Source: Drosophila pseudoobscura
Lineage: Eukaryota > Arthropoda > Insecta > Diptera > Drosophilidae
Reading direction: 5' to 3'
Assembly (NCBI RefSeq): GCF_009870125.1
Contig: NC_046683.1
Coordinates: 58,853,869-58,917,868, forward strand
DNA length: 64,000 nucleotides
Of the stretch, positions 49,470 to 61,214 are shown in pieces. The position numbers and the translations under genes are program-made. The notes beneath the pieces are model-generated. The model had not been told where the DNA came from and did no database searches. It worked only from the letters and a program-made list of their open reading frames with translations. Position 1 is the first letter of the stretch. Each line of letters starts with the position of its first letter.

Positions 49470-49925
49470 TATATGTTCGCCTCATTTGGCCAGGCTTTGC
49501 CTCACTTTATTAATTACGCCAAAGCCACAGCCACAGCCAAAGCCAAAGCCGATCACGATGACGATGCTGCCGATGCTGGCAGCAGCAGAGAACGGAGGCC
49601 CTAGATAAACAACCAAAGATACAACGAGCGAGCACTACAAATAAAATGCTACAACATCTCCATCGCCATCTGCGCTGCCGTCGCCTCATTGCCAAGGCCA
49701 AGACTTGTTTTGTGGGGTCAAGTGTCAGTGCGTTGCCGCAGACCCATACACAAGCCTTTTGTCTTAGTCGCATTTGTTAGAGACTCTCGCATTGACTTGT
49801 ATCTGAATTAATGATTCTATGCTCTGAGAGCCGTTGACGGATTTGTCTCTGCCCCCAGCCACGTGAGCCGTATCGAATCCCCCCTATGCAAATCAATAAT
49901 TATGCAGCCGAGCCCCGATCCCCGA
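49470..49925. other. Intergenic DNA
   Basis: CCAAAGCCACAG-type period-6 repeats lie near 49515-49550. No gene seen. Confidence 0.6.
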
Positions 49926-49928
49926 GCA

Positions 49929-49965
49929 TATAAAGCGCCTCCATACGTTTCCGTTTCATCAGTGC
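49929..49965 (+). promoter_or_regulatory. Orphan TATA plus initiator core promoter
   Basis: TATAAAG at 49929-49935 and TCAGTG with its A at 49961 are correctly spaced. The first ATG (49981) opens a frame of only about 20 codons, and a donor-like GGTATGC lies at about 50029. No secreted-protein exon follows, and a mini-me relic begins about 300 bases downstream. It may be the remnant of a lost cluster gene or the promoter of a noncoding RNA. Confidence 0.4.
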
Positions 49966-50264
49966 CTTACGGCTGGGCAAATGCAGATCCACAGATTCTC
50001 GCACAATTTATCTATGCCAGCCTCCAACGGTATGCATAGCATCTGAGTGGACAACTTGGACAAGATTGATTGCATTTTTCGCTGGATCATTGCAGACTCG
50101 ATTGGTCGGGGGGCATCCGTATTCCACTTGCTTCTACTGAATGAATACCCAGCTCACACGACACACCCGCTAAGCAAAGATGATTCTGATCGACTGGTCT
50201 TTCTTCATATGTTTTTGCTGCCTGAAAATCCAATATCGTCTAGCTGTCACATAGAAGTTTAAGA

Positions 50265-50930
50265 CCACTTTTATACCGGCTACTCGAAGAGTTTAGGCCA
50301 GAGAGAGCAATACTCACCGCATTATCCATCAGATAAAATGCTTCCCTTTCGCGAACAGCAACACCAAAAGACAGAAAGAGAGTGCGCATATTGCAGTCAT
50401 CGTTTTAATTACTTCAAAACGAGGGGGAACGTTATGAGTCGCTGCTACGGCCGCGACTCTACATTTATACATACTTATTCAGTATGGCTCCCCTCCGTCA
50501 GAGGGCTTACGCTGCCCCGGGAAGAGTGTGTGAAAGAGAGGGAATGAGTAAGCGAAGCCACTGAAATTTCATCTGTTCCTTCTGGCTATAATATCCGATC
50601 TGATCCAGATTCGGCAATCTGCTGGATATAGTAATTTTTTATTCTCTAGTTTTTGGTTTTTTCGTATCTTTAAAATTGTGCATGCCACAGATTTTTGTCC
50701 AAACTTAAATCACTGTGATATCATAAGAGTCTGGATCAAAAATTTGGCTGCTCTTTCTCCTAAAGTCTTTCAGAACTAGGCGTGAAACAAGACGGACAGA
50801 CGACCAGACGGACATACAGACATGGCTATATCGACTCGGCTATTGATGCTGATCAAGAAAATATATTTTCCATATGGGGTCGCAAACGCTTCCTTCTATA
50901 CTCTTTTTGAGTATCGTGCATACAAATAAT
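50265..50930 (-). mobile_element. Decayed mini-me/DINE-1 copy
   Basis: Read on the minus strand it has the GATACTCAAAAAGAGTAT start, the TTGATCAGCATCAATAGCCG core and a short decayed GTCY run. The internal AATCTGGATCAGATC segment matches the copy at 38340-39470. It lacks the internal triplication. Confidence 0.65.
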
Positions 50931-52630
50931 GTATAAATGTATATAACGGCCCTTGCCGCTCCTAACAACGTAGCCCCACGCTTTTGGTGATATAAAAAAA
51001 AAATTGTATTTTTTACTGAGCTCTACATGAATTACTGGTATACAAAATACACAACCATTTCGTGATTAGTAAAAGACTACTTTTAGGCTTAAGGTATATT
51101 TCGATTTTTGAAGAAAAAAATTTTGGCATACTTGATGTACGACAATAGACGTAGATAATTGACGTCCTCTTTTAAGCTGGCAAGCGATTGGCAGGACCCT
51201 CCCGAAATCGAAATCACGTAAGGAGCATGCTCCTGAGATTAATTGAAAACAAGTATGCAAAGAGGACAAAAAAACAGTAAAAAAAAACACTCTCGTTTCT
51301 CACTTACCTTTTGGCCCATGTTCTTGGGCGGTTACGTTTTGTTTGCTGCATTTGCTGCTCCTTTCTCTCACACAAGAAAAACCGGCAATTCTGTGGAAGT
51401 TAGACTACGAAACCGCGCGACTATTCCGAACGAACGATTTACGAAACGAAAACGGAAACACACAAACGAACAACAAACACATATTTACGGTATATTCATA
51501 TAAGGTGAGCCAACAGGATTGAAGTTTCGTGTGGAAGCACCAACGAGAGAGAGTCAGATCACCAATATTTTGAATGCCCCACCCCACCATACAATGAGAC
51601 TCTTGGGACTCTTGAGACGAGAGAGCGTCGATTCTAAGAGCTCGCTCTTTTCTTATTGCTTTACTCCTCTTCCTCACTGCGTGAATTACATGATGGAGTG
51701 GGAAAGGGACACACAGCTCGGTGCTTCTTTTGCATTTTTTGAACAAAAAAACACACGCACATTGCCGACCGAAGGAAAAAAGGGGTTGTGCATATATATT
51801 GTATATCAAATGCTTCAATTTTTACACTTCACTTTCACTTCATTCTTTAGCTTTCCTTCGCCGCTCTGCATTTTTTATATATTTTGCCATTTTGCTTGAT
51901 CAAACACATTTTCTTTCATAGACAAACAGTTTTTGTACATTTTTAATTAAAGTTCCTGCACCACCACACCACACAGCTATGCGACAGTTTTCCCGTTTGA
52001 TATTTGACCATTTGCCCGATTTTTGAAACGCGGAGCCGACTTGGAAATGCGCGCTTGGACCGGTGTGAAAAACAGTGTGAGAGCGGTGCCGATTTGTATG
52101 CGTAGGTGGATTTGCGGCTCGCTCATTCCATGCTCTCCTCCATGAGGACAATAGACAAGGTGGCGCGCTCACGCAACGCGCTCTATTTTCGACTCATATT
52201 CGGCTCAGTACAATGCATCAAAGCGCTCTTAGCAGTGCTGAGCGTAACAGAAAGCCCGAAAGAGAGTAGCGGACCACCTTGCATAGTTTTATCATGCTCT
52301 GTCACCATCCATGCTCTCCCCCTGATGCGCTTCCTAATTGCTCTCTTTTTGCATATTGACATTTGTTTCTGCAATTTGTCTTCTCCCTCTCCCACCCTAA
52401 GAGAGCGAAAGTCTGAGCGTTTACTCAGTGATCACATGTTAATACATTGGTGTGAGGGCGTGAGAGCGTGAGGGTTAAAATGTTTTGCATCTGCGTTGGA
52501 ATGTGGAGTGTGAGCGGAGAAGAGGCCGAGGATGTAAGAAGAGAGCCACTAAGCCACCTACGCATACAGCCACGATTTAATACTATACGAGTAAGCGAGA
52601 CAACACATGCATTTCAATTCGATTGATTTT
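50931..52630. other. Intergenic DNA with a promoter-like segment
   Basis: No complete gene was found. Promoter-like and start-exon-like sequence occurs at 51300-51480 on the minus strand. GAGAGCG/CGCTCTC motifs are scattered from 51540 to 52520. Several open frames here lack any family signature. Confidence 0.45.
51308..51319 (-). CDS. Possible isolated first coding exon (MGQK)
   Basis: On the minus strand, AACATGG gives a good start context, and ATGGGCCAAAAG is followed at once by the donor GTAAGTGAG. The upstream sequence is UTR-like. No second exon was recognised within the window, and the nearby mini-me relic at 50265-50930 may have replaced it. It could be a chance match or a stray copy of the start of a gene from elsewhere. 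Confidence 0.2.
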
Positions 52631-52632
52631 AG

Positions 52633-52638
52633 TTTATT
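52633..52638 (-). terminator. Poly(A) signal of the gene at 52763-54557
   Basis: AATAAA on the minus strand, about 125 bases after the stop. Confidence 0.7.
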
Positions 52639-52762
52639 TTGACAGTTATCCAAGTGTATTCGTCTTTCCTGCGAAAGCCCAAACCACTGCATTCACCATT
52701 CGTTCAAAAATACGTCTAATACTTAATGAAGATTCTTTATATTTACAAGAAGCCTACGTAGC

Positions 52763-54557
52763 CTAATAGTCGAACGATGGCTGGGGATCGTTGGGGTAGC
52801 TGTAGCCCTTGGGACCCTCAGGCTGGACGTACACTGGTGGTGGAGGAGTGTACACCACTTTCTGCACTGGCGCTGGTGGGGGTGGTGGAGGAGGAGTGTA
52901 GACGACCTTCTTCACGGGTGCCGGTGGGGGTGGTGGAGGAGGAGTGTAGACGACCTTCTTCACGGGTGCGGGGGGCAGGTACTCGACCTTTGGTGGTGCA
53001 GGCTTCACGTAGACGGGTGGTGGAGGAGGAGTGTACACGACCTTCTTCACGGGTGCAGGTGGTGGTGGAGGAGGAGTGTAGACCACCTTCTTCACGGGTG
53101 CGGGTGGCAGGTACTCGACCTTGGGAGGGGCGGGCTTAACGTAGACTGGTGGTGCGGGAGTCACAACCTTCTTGATGACAGCCGGAGGGGCGGGCTTCTC
53201 GTAGGTTTCGAATTTGACCGAGGGCTGACCGTAGTGGTAACCGTCTTCCTTCAGGATGCCAGCTGGCGCTGGTGGTGGTGGAGGAGGGGTGTACACGACC
53301 TTCTTAACGGGTGCCGGTGGGGGTGGTGGAGGAGGAGTGTACACGACCTTCTTCACGGGTGCCGGTGGGGGTGGTGGAGGAGGAGTGTAGACGACCTTCT
53401 TCACGGGTGCGGGGGGCAGGTACTCGACCTTTGGTGGTGCAGGCTTCACGTAGACGGGTGGTGGAGGAGGAGTGTACACGACCTTCTTCACGGGTGCAGG
53501 TGGTGGTGGAGGAGGAGTGTAGACCACCTTCTTCACGGGTGCGGGTGGCAGGTACTCGACCTTGGGAGGGGCGGGCTTAACGTAGACTGGTGGTGCGGGA
53601 GTCACAACCTTCTTGATGACAGCCGGAGGGGCGGGCTTCTCGTAGGTTTCGAATTTGACCGAGGGCTGACCGTAGTGGTAACCGTCCTCCTTCAGGATGC
53701 CAGCTGGCGCTGGTGGTGGTGGAGGAGGAGTGTACACGACCTTCTTCACGGGTGCCGGTGGGGGTGGTGGAGGAGGAGTGTAGACGACCTTCTTCACGGG
53801 TGCGGGGGGCAGGTACTCGACCTTGGGAGGGGCGGGCTTCACGTAGACCGGTGGTGGAGGAGGAGTGTACACCACCTTCTTAACAGGCGCTGGTGGGGGT
53901 GGAGGAGGAGTGTAGACCACCTTCTTCACGGGTGCGGGAGGCAGGTACTCGACCTTGGGAGGGGCGGGTTTCACGTACACTGGTGCGGGGGCAGTCTCCA
54001 CGGGCTTTTCGTAGGTTTCGAACTTGACCGAAGGCTGGCCATAGTGGTAGCCATCCTCCTTGAGGGCTCCGGCTGGCACAGCAGGGGTGTACACCTTGGC
54101 TGGTGGAGCGGGAGTGTAGACCTTAGCTGGGGGAGCGGTGTAGACGGGGCGAGGAGGCGTGGGCTTGGGGGCCTGGTAGATGACGGCGGGTGGAGCGGAC
54201 TCCTTCGGCACGTATGGCACATCGATCACGACGGGATTCGACGGGGGATCGTAGACGTAGCCATCCTCCTGCAGGTTGTTGCTGTGCGAGAACAGATGCG
54301 AGACATCTGCACTGGCGACGGCCACCAGGGCGAGAGCGATGAGAAGTTTCTGCAAATGAAACCACCAGAAACCACATGATCAGTGTCAGTAAGATTGTAA
54401 TCCACACTCGGCAAATATCCGTGACTATACCGGCAATAGTCATAAAAAAAAAAATACAAAAAATAAAAATATTCCACAACTGTTTCACGGTTGTTCACTC
54501 GGTTTTTTTTTTGGGTATATCCTTGGTATCCATTCGCACTACTCCACTGCTTACCAT
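52763..54557 (-). CDS. Large secreted repeat protein (YTPPPP / YLPP / GYHY), CG11350-like
   Basis: Exon 1 is the ATG at 54555-54557, followed by the donor GTAAGC; exon 2 runs from 54349 down to 52763. The product has 529 residues. Signal peptide MKLLIALALVAVASA is followed by DVSHLF, then EDGYVYDPPSNP. Three internal modules each contain KEDGYHYGQPSVKFETYEKP. Between them are arrays of PVKKVVYTPPPPPP, VYVKPAPPKV and EYLPPAPVKK. The end is KGYSYPNDPQPSFDY. The modules repeat at DNA level with a 441-base period. Tyr is regularly spaced among Pro and Lys, as in proteins crosslinked through tyrosine or lysine, so a structural matrix role is inferred. It resembles D. melanogaster CG11350 as I recall it, which I could not verify. 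Confidence 0.87.
52850..54060 (-). repeat. Internal tandem repeat, 441-base units, in the gene at 52763
   Basis: The mark GTAGGTTTCGAA recurs at 53201, 53642 and 54011, so the spacings are 441 and 369 bases (147 and 123 codons). The two 441-base units differ at only a few positions. Confidence 0.85.
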
Positions 54558-54627
54558 TTTTGCTCAGAATCAAATCCACACGACGAATGCAGAAATGTGA
54601 CTGTGCCGAAGCACCGCACAACGACAT

Positions 54628-54635
54628 TATTTATA
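54628..54635 (-). promoter_or_regulatory. TATA box of the gene at 52763-54557
   Basis: TATAAATA on the minus strand, with AGTCACATTTCTG about 30 bases downstream and a 5' UTR of about 47 bases. Confidence 0.75.
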
Positions 54636-54639
54636 GTTC

Positions 54640-57600
54640 AGCGCCTCAGGATGGGCCAAAATGTTTTACGGCAGAAGATTCTCGACAGAGCCGCACCGAA
54701 AACTCAACAGAACCTGCTTGGGCTGGCTAACCGGCTGCTGCTGACGCTCTTCCTCTGGCTGGGGCGCTGCTTCGGCCTCTGCTTCTGCCCGAGAACGACA
54801 CCCATAAAACCCCATCTCATTTTCTGTCAGATTCCAGGCGTTATACATTTTAGCACCACGAAACAGACGACAAAATTAGTAGTAGTTTTGACAAAAAAAA
54901 AAAAAAATAAAGAAATGAGCCCGACCAAACCATATGCAAAAGACGTAAATGAGCTTGTATTTAATACGAATCGGGATGGTTTTTAATAAAAATCATAGCC
55001 AAAAGAAAGAACAAAACACAAAGCGTAGCCCAAAAATATCTATATAATAACTTAGAACCAAAGACAACTGTCTGCGGTCTGCGGGTCGTGAGTGGTTTGA
55101 AAAAAATGTATAATTTAAATTCAAGAAAAACCGGTGAAATATGCACGAGCTATATACATATGTATATGGGGGATCGGGAGTGATCATAGATAGAGAGAGT
55201 AGAGTGTCCCGCATGCGTGCGCATAGCCAATCATGCTCGATAATTTTTGGCAAATATTTGTAGAACAAATCGATAACCAGTAGGGGGCTCAGACGGACAG
55301 CCCACCATGTGTCGCGCCTATCGCGATGTTGATGGAGCCACTTGGCACTTAACGACATACACAATGACACTCTTTCTTCTTCCTTTTGCCACAAAAGAAA
55401 TAAATCTTAGCATAAATTAATTTCGCATTTATGTGAAACTGTTTGTGGAATGTTTTATTTATAAGAGCATTCAGAGATTTGCATAAATTCCCAAAAAGTT
55501 CCGCTTGAAACAAAGTCAGGCGCTCTCTCCTTCTCTCTCTTTATCAGACTCCACATTATCGCAATTACTCACTGCAGCTGTAATGACCAAGGTCGCCCTT
55601 CACGCAATATCAGCATCATCCAGAGATCTGTGGATCAAGCACAGATGGGGAAACAGCCTCCAGTTGGCAACCGGTTGGTGATGCAGTTCCCTTCTTTACA
55701 CTGACCTTTGCCTTGGCTTGCGGTTTGTGGCAAGGACAGAGGCGAGACCCACTTTCCCTCATGCTCCTGACCCACTGTTCGCCCGGATTCCTGTTGTTTG
55801 TGAACGCTCAACTAATGGATTTCGATCCACAAGCCAAAACTTGCTCTTAAATCGATTTTGAGCCATTTGCATGCTTTGTTTTTAATTAAATTTAGATTTA
55901 ATTAATACGAATCTGCAACTTTTATCGCATACGGAGTTCTTCAAAGTCTACAGTTAATTCCGTTATGTGAATTGATTACCAAAATTAATTGTCTCTTGTC
56001 ATCAATGCATCATTATATTTCTTTCCAACAAAGTTCAAACTTTGATAATGACAGCTTCCCAGGACGGAATCGAACGGAACAGAACAGAACCCTCCCCAAA
56101 CAACTGCTAGGTCGATCGTTGAACTAAGCGTAATTTATAATTTTATGCTATTCTTTTTATAGATTTTTTTTGGGGGGGTTTTTTTCTTAATTTATTACGC
56201 AATCTTTAGGGCGTATCTTAGAGCCAAACAAACACGAGCTTCATAAAATCGCATAGCTATCGATAAAATCTGGTTTCATTAATATCAAACGCATACGTCA
56301 TGCCTTAGATACAGTCTTCGTCACTTGAGTGATCATAAAGCGTTATGCTATAGCTCACTGGAAATTCGAGATGCGATACTATGCCGTTTACTCACGCTAA
56401 ATGGCTGTTAGCGGACTCATCTTTCAGGCCAATTTGTCCGGGGTTGTTCGATGTGTGTATTGACCTGATCTACCCATGTGTTACCCCAAAGTTTCCGGCA
56501 TCTAAATGAGTTCTCAGCCATCATTCGTTCGCTAAGTATACGTGTGTATATAAATTCAGCTCTGATTACTTCATCCGAAATCATCTTTGTTTGCGGTTTA
56601 ATTAGATGGATCTTGGGTAAATGCCACACAACGGTAAACTGGTTTAAATTCCGAATATACACACACATAAATATATATCATAATAAATGTATCTTTTAGA
56701 TGGAAGGTATTTTTGTTGAAATAACCAAATGTGTATCCCACGCGTAGGAACAACATGACGCAGATCGGAAATTGCACAACTCCCCGTAAAATCGTAAAAC
56801 CGATCCGATTTTCGTTAGTTAGCCATAAGCCACTCGTTCCATCCAGAAACCTGTTCAATTAGTTTAGTGAATGCCTTAGAATTTAGTGTATACATATAAA
56901 TTCTCATATTAGGCATAATTAAGAACAAGTTTTGTTCTATTCATATTTCTTCTCCTGCTAAAACCACAAATTCCTGCCTCGCTTAATGCAAATAATTTCT
57001 TAAACTGATTATCAATCCCCCAGCATAGACACACCATCTAATGCTATACATTAATCTTCAGGCAGGGGGGCAGACGAATCCGTAGAGTTGTGTACATCAA
57101 TTAGCTGCTGGCCACGGAAGCCAAGTAAAAATACTCACTGGATGTTTGTCAGCCTTCTTGCAATTCTTGAAAGAAACCGAGAACAGCAAACAAAAAGTTA
57201 AAGTTCATACAAAATACAACAAAAATTTATGTCAAGCTGTTTTATCATTTATTTATGTATTTATTTTAAGCTAGATTACGGCTAAAAGTTATTAAACCAA
57301 CTTACAGTACCACTGGCTCACTTATTTTTTTATTACTACTTTTATTTATTTAAAAACATTTGTTTCTTTTAGGAATGTGATGATATCAGCTTTCAAGTTG
57401 TATAAATCAGCATAAAGAGCACATCCATTGGGCAAGAATTTTGCTCGTCTTGCGGCTTGTGGAAACTCTGCAATAAATTGATCATTTTTCCTTGGTGGCA
57501 AATAATAATGCTAGTTGGTTTTATTTACACGAGTTGTACATCTTGAGGAACTTAAGTCCAGGTTACACTGTAAATGAAGCCTTAAACTCCGATCTCTCAG

Positions 57601-58520
57601 GGCAACTATACTCCTGGCGTTCCAGGACAATCCTCTATTCCAGCTGAGGGTTCTCACTGCGGCCATAAGGGCTAGGGGCCAGGCTTGTCTGGCCTTAGTT
57701 CGCACTGTACTTGCAGCTCGTAAAAAATACATTTTGCCAGATATTCGCAGTACAGCCTGAAAGTATGCGTAATATATAGTCTGCAGGGTGTAGACTTCGT
57801 GTAAAACTCACGTAGAAATGCCTTTTTGGAGCATTTCCGACCAAATCCGATTGGTGTCAGACAAAACAACAACTTTAATTCACAAATTATATTCATATGA
57901 GTATAAATAGGTTTACAAAAACCTTAATTTAAATTTAAAAAAAACCCTTACTTTAAAAATAAAGATAAAATCTCTTCATGCTTGAGTGTGATGTACATTT
58001 CTTTGATCTTGTTTTTAAGGGAACCTTGAACAAAGATTTCTTTTAAGATCTCGGCTACAAGTTCTCTAGAATTATGGTCATGGACAGGTTACAGCTTTTG
58101 GAGAGAGCCCCATCCCCAGCCACAAGCCGTCAACCCGTTTTCGTATAGTTTAAGCAAAATCTCCATAAACCTAACCATTCCTTAGCTGTTGACAGGTAGA
58201 GTATATTTAAGCGTCTCTCATATCTATAAACATTAGGCAGAGTATGCCCTCGTTGGCTTTACTTCAATCTACACATATTTTCCGCTGTACTTTCAAAAAG
58301 TGAAAGATTCTGTCTGAAATAAGATTTAATGGATTTTATTGTCTTGTTTCGCTGCTTCCATTTCGTATTGATTCCCCCCAAAAATTGTTTTATTGCAGAT
58401 CTCTGAACCCAATATCTCCTAACCTGCTTATTTTAAATGACGCGCAGTCGCATCTTCCAAATGCTTACAATCCCATACATATGCAAATATATATCTATAC
58501 TAAGTAATTTTTAAGATACC
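54640..58520. other. Intergenic DNA at the strand switch of the cluster
   Basis: No gene could be supported. A GC-richer island at about 57530-57730 carries open frames on the minus strand without any recognised family. The stretch separates the minus-strand block from the plus-strand block, so it could hold shared control elements. Confidence 0.45.
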
Positions 58521-58521
58521 T

Positions 58522-58529
58522 TATAAATA
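58522..58529 (+). promoter_or_regulatory. TATA box of the gene at 58586
   Basis: TATAAATA with CAGTTCAATTG about 30 bases downstream and a 5' UTR of about 33 bases. Confidence 0.75.
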
Positions 58530-58585
58530 CGAAATGATCCAGCTTTCAAAAAAACAGTTCAATTGTTCGACTTCTGCTGATCAAC

Positions 58586-59200
58586 ATGGTGGTGGGCATT
58601 CTGGAGCGTGTACTCTTATAATTATTCGAAACTGAAGTTCTCTTTTCCTTTCAGCGCGTTTTATTTGTGACTTTTGGAGCGGCCCTCCTGCTGCTCCTGG
58701 GCCAGGTTGAGGCAACTTCTCTGTCGAGAACTTACCTGCCGCCCCAAGTTCAAGTGCAACAAATCGTTTCCCGTCCGCAGGTGGTGCAGGCGGTGCAGCA
58801 GCGCCCTGTGATTCAATCTGTTGTGGTGCCACAGCGCACTTATCTCCCTCCTGCCCCGAGAGTGGTATCGGTTTACAGGCCGGCTCCTGTTCAGGTGGTC
58901 TCCATTCCGAGGGCGGTCCAGCATCAGATCATCTCCCGTCCCCAGGTGCAGGTGGTGCAGCAGCGTCCTGTGGTGGTGCAGCAGCGTCCAGTGGTGGTTC
59001 AGCAGCTTCCTGTGGTGGTTCAGCAGCGTCCTGTGGTGTTGCCACAGCGTACTTATCTGCCACCAGCCCCAAGGGTGCTGTCAGTTGTTCGTCCAGCTCC
59101 CCAGGTGATCGCGATTGCTGCCCCCAGGCGCACCTACCTGCCCCCCCAGGGAGCTGCATCATCGCTGAGCGAGCAGTACGAGCAGCCCGAAGAGATCTAG
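58586..59200 (+). CDS. Secreted Gln/Val-rich protein with YLPP motifs
   Basis: Exon 1 is the ATG at 58586-58588, followed by GTGGTGGGC. The splice may fall after ATG or one GTG codon later; both keep the frame. Exon 2 is 58655-59200 after TTTCAG. The product has 182 residues (183 with the extra Val). Signal peptide MRVLFVTFGAALLLLLGQVEA is followed by SRTYLPPQVQVQQ, then Val/Gln/Arg repeats (VVQQRPVV, several copies), four RTYLPP units, and an acidic end EQYEQPEEI. DVSHL and the GYR motif are absent, so it is an outlying member placed by gene structure and RTYLPP repeats. A CG15023 relationship is possible. No in-frame ATG lies inside exon 2 before the signal peptide, so the split start is needed. 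Confidence 0.78.
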
Positions 59201-59402
59201 TAAAAAAATTCCGTCAGGGCAACTCGACGACTGGTTTGTGGGTTAACCCACACACCGCAAACTATATTCTAATGCTAATTACCGATGGAGCAGAACAGAA
59301 ACGAACAGAGAAATGCAAAAATACATTTTGATACGTTTATTTGCATGTCTGACGCGATTCGATCCTCAATGGATTTGCATATTCCAGAATTAGTATTTAG
59401 AC

Positions 59403-59408
59403 AATAAA
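59403..59408 (+). terminator. Poly(A) signal of the gene at 58586
   Basis: AATAAA about 200 bases after the stop. Confidence 0.65.
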
Positions 59409-59409
59409 G

Positions 59410-60255
59410 AAAGCGCAGAACATCAACGAAAATCATATTATAGGGCCATTAGGGCCAGTCATTTGGTGTCCCAAATCCCACAAAAAGCCTAAATTATTGT
59501 ATAAAGAACGGCCACAGAAGACGTTAACCTTTTGAGAGGAAGACTCTTCGCTTTGAACCGTCTGTTTGCTCTTGAGCCTTCCCTATGATCCATCCATCTG
59601 TCAGATAATCAATCAACCTATCATTCAACCTATCGAGTGGCACATTAAGTCATTAACTTTTGGCATTAGATTTTGTTTCAATAAGCGGCTGAAGCTAATG
59701 GTTGACTCGGATAGTTTATGACCTGATAACTATCCAAATATCGTGGCCTGGGTTCGTGTGTGTCGTGTATCAATAACTCCTTGAAGAGAGGCAGCTACTG
59801 TTTGGGCCACTGATCACCGTCATTAAAAGTATCTCGGTGTTTAGTTGTAGACGGTGGAGCCTAATCGAGTTAAATATACATTTTCTCAAACAAAAAGCAA
59901 AAGCGAAATATCAGGTTTGTGATAATTCGATTTTTGGCAACAAAAAAATAATGCTGCAATACGGTATAGCATGGTATCCTTATGAATATTTATAATCGCA
60001 TAGCGTCGCGGTTCTCTGCCGATTGACAGCCAAAAAATGAGAGTTTTTATAATCCATACACTCCGGTACACCCGACCCGACCGAGTGGAGTGGAGTGGAA
60101 TGGATGGAGACGAGCCACACATCTGGTGGCGCGGTCGAAGGTATTTGGCTAATTAAACAAATTTTTCGAGACAAAATGCGGAGAAAAACGTTTTGGGGGT
60201 TCTATTGATTTATGATATGGCAGCACTTCCGTTTAAGTCCGCAGAATCGGCGACT
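59410..60255. other. Intergenic DNA
   Basis: No gene or clear repeat seen. Confidence 0.6.
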
Positions 60256-60257
60256 CG

Positions 60258-60265
60258 TATAAAAG
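60258..60265 (+). promoter_or_regulatory. TATA box of the gene at 60331
   Basis: TATAAAAG with ATATTATTCGATTCG about 30 bases downstream, similar to the CG15021-like start region, and a 5' UTR of about 42 bases. Confidence 0.8.
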
Positions 60266-60330
60266 TACAGGAGCCCCAGCATAGAGATATTATTCGATTC
60301 GTTGCCCCATCAGCACACAGATCATCAAAA

Positions 60331-61111
60331 ATGGTAAGGATCTAGCAGCTGTTCCCTATCCTATCTGGCCTGCGGATTACCGTTCCACTTCCCACAGAAA
60401 TTCCTCGTCTTGGCTCTGGCTTTGGTTGGTTGCGTGGCCGCCGATGGTGGCTACAACTACGGAGCACCCGCTCCAGTGAGGTCTTACCAGCCGGCCCCTC
60501 AGGTACAGCATAATTTTGCGGCCTCCGCTCCGGCTCCAGTGGCTGCCCCGGCTCCAGCGCCAGCTCCAGCACCAGTGTTCCAGGCTGCTGAATCTGCCCC
60601 AGCTCCATCTAGAAGCTACGTGCCCCCAGCACCTGCTGCCTCCGCACCCGTCCAGTCCTTCGCCCCTGCTCCTGCACCAGCTCCAGTCTTCCAGCCTGCT
60701 GCCTCTGCCCCGGCTCCAGTCCGTTCCTATGTGCCACCAGCACCAGTGCGGCAGCATCATTTTGCTGCCTCCGCTCCGGCTCCAGTTGCTGCTCCTGCTC
60801 CGGCTCCCGCTCCAGTCTTCCAGCCTGCTGCCTCTGCCCCGGCTCCTGTCCGTTCCTATGTGCCCCCCGCACCCGTTGCTGCAGCCTCCGCTTCCGTCCA
60901 GTCCTTCGCTGCCCCTGCACCAGCTCCCGCTCCAGTACAGTCCTTCGCCCCAGCCCCCTCCTTCCAGGCTCCGGAGCCAGCCCCAGCCTTCGAGGCTGCC
61001 GCCTCTGCCCCGGCTCCAGCCCGCTCCGGCTATGACTACAGCCAGCCGCAGTCCAGCCAGGGCTACAGATACAGGACCGTGCGTCGTCGCGTCCTGAGGC
61101 ACCGTGCTTAA
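60331..61111 (+). CDS. Secreted Ala/Pro-rich repeat protein with GYNY and basic GYRY end
   Basis: Exon 1 is the ATG at 60331-60333, followed by the donor GTAAGG; exon 2 is 60398-61111 after CCACAG. The product has 238 residues. Signal peptide MKFLVLALALVGCVAA is followed by DGGYNYGAPAPVRSY. The body repeats SAPAPVRSYVPPAP, VFQPAASAPAP and PVQSFAPAP. The close is SQGYRYRTVRRRVLRHRA, a strongly basic end. VRSYVPP takes the place of YLPP. The Ala/Pro body with AAPA-like steps is common in insect cuticular proteins, so a structural role in cuticle is likely but inferred. The nearly identical leader and similar tail suggest it is a relative of the gene at 36568. CG11345 is a candidate partner, not confirmed. 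Confidence 0.84.
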
Positions 61112-61140
61112 GATGGGAAACCCCAGAAAAACGAAACCGA

Positions 61141-61146
61141 AATAAA
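61141..61146 (+). terminator. Poly(A) signal of the gene at 60331
   Basis: AATAAA 30 bases after the stop, giving a very short 3' UTR. Confidence 0.75.
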
Positions 61147-61214
61147 CGATTATGTACCCAATTTCTGTAGAATTCTTACTTTTTTTGGGTGTGAAATGAT
61201 AAACTCAGATCCAT

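Noticed and set aside
51519-51899. 126-residue plus-strand frame
   Set aside because: Ser/Phe/Leu-rich run from T-rich DNA, no family features; probably chance.
53234-54379. 381-residue plus-strand open frame
   Set aside because: Antisense shadow of the large repeat gene.
57511-57896. Overlapping minus-strand frames in a GC-richer island
   Set aside because: Two frames overlap without a clear coding bias, and neither matches a family I know. It is kept only as a note in the intergenic entry.
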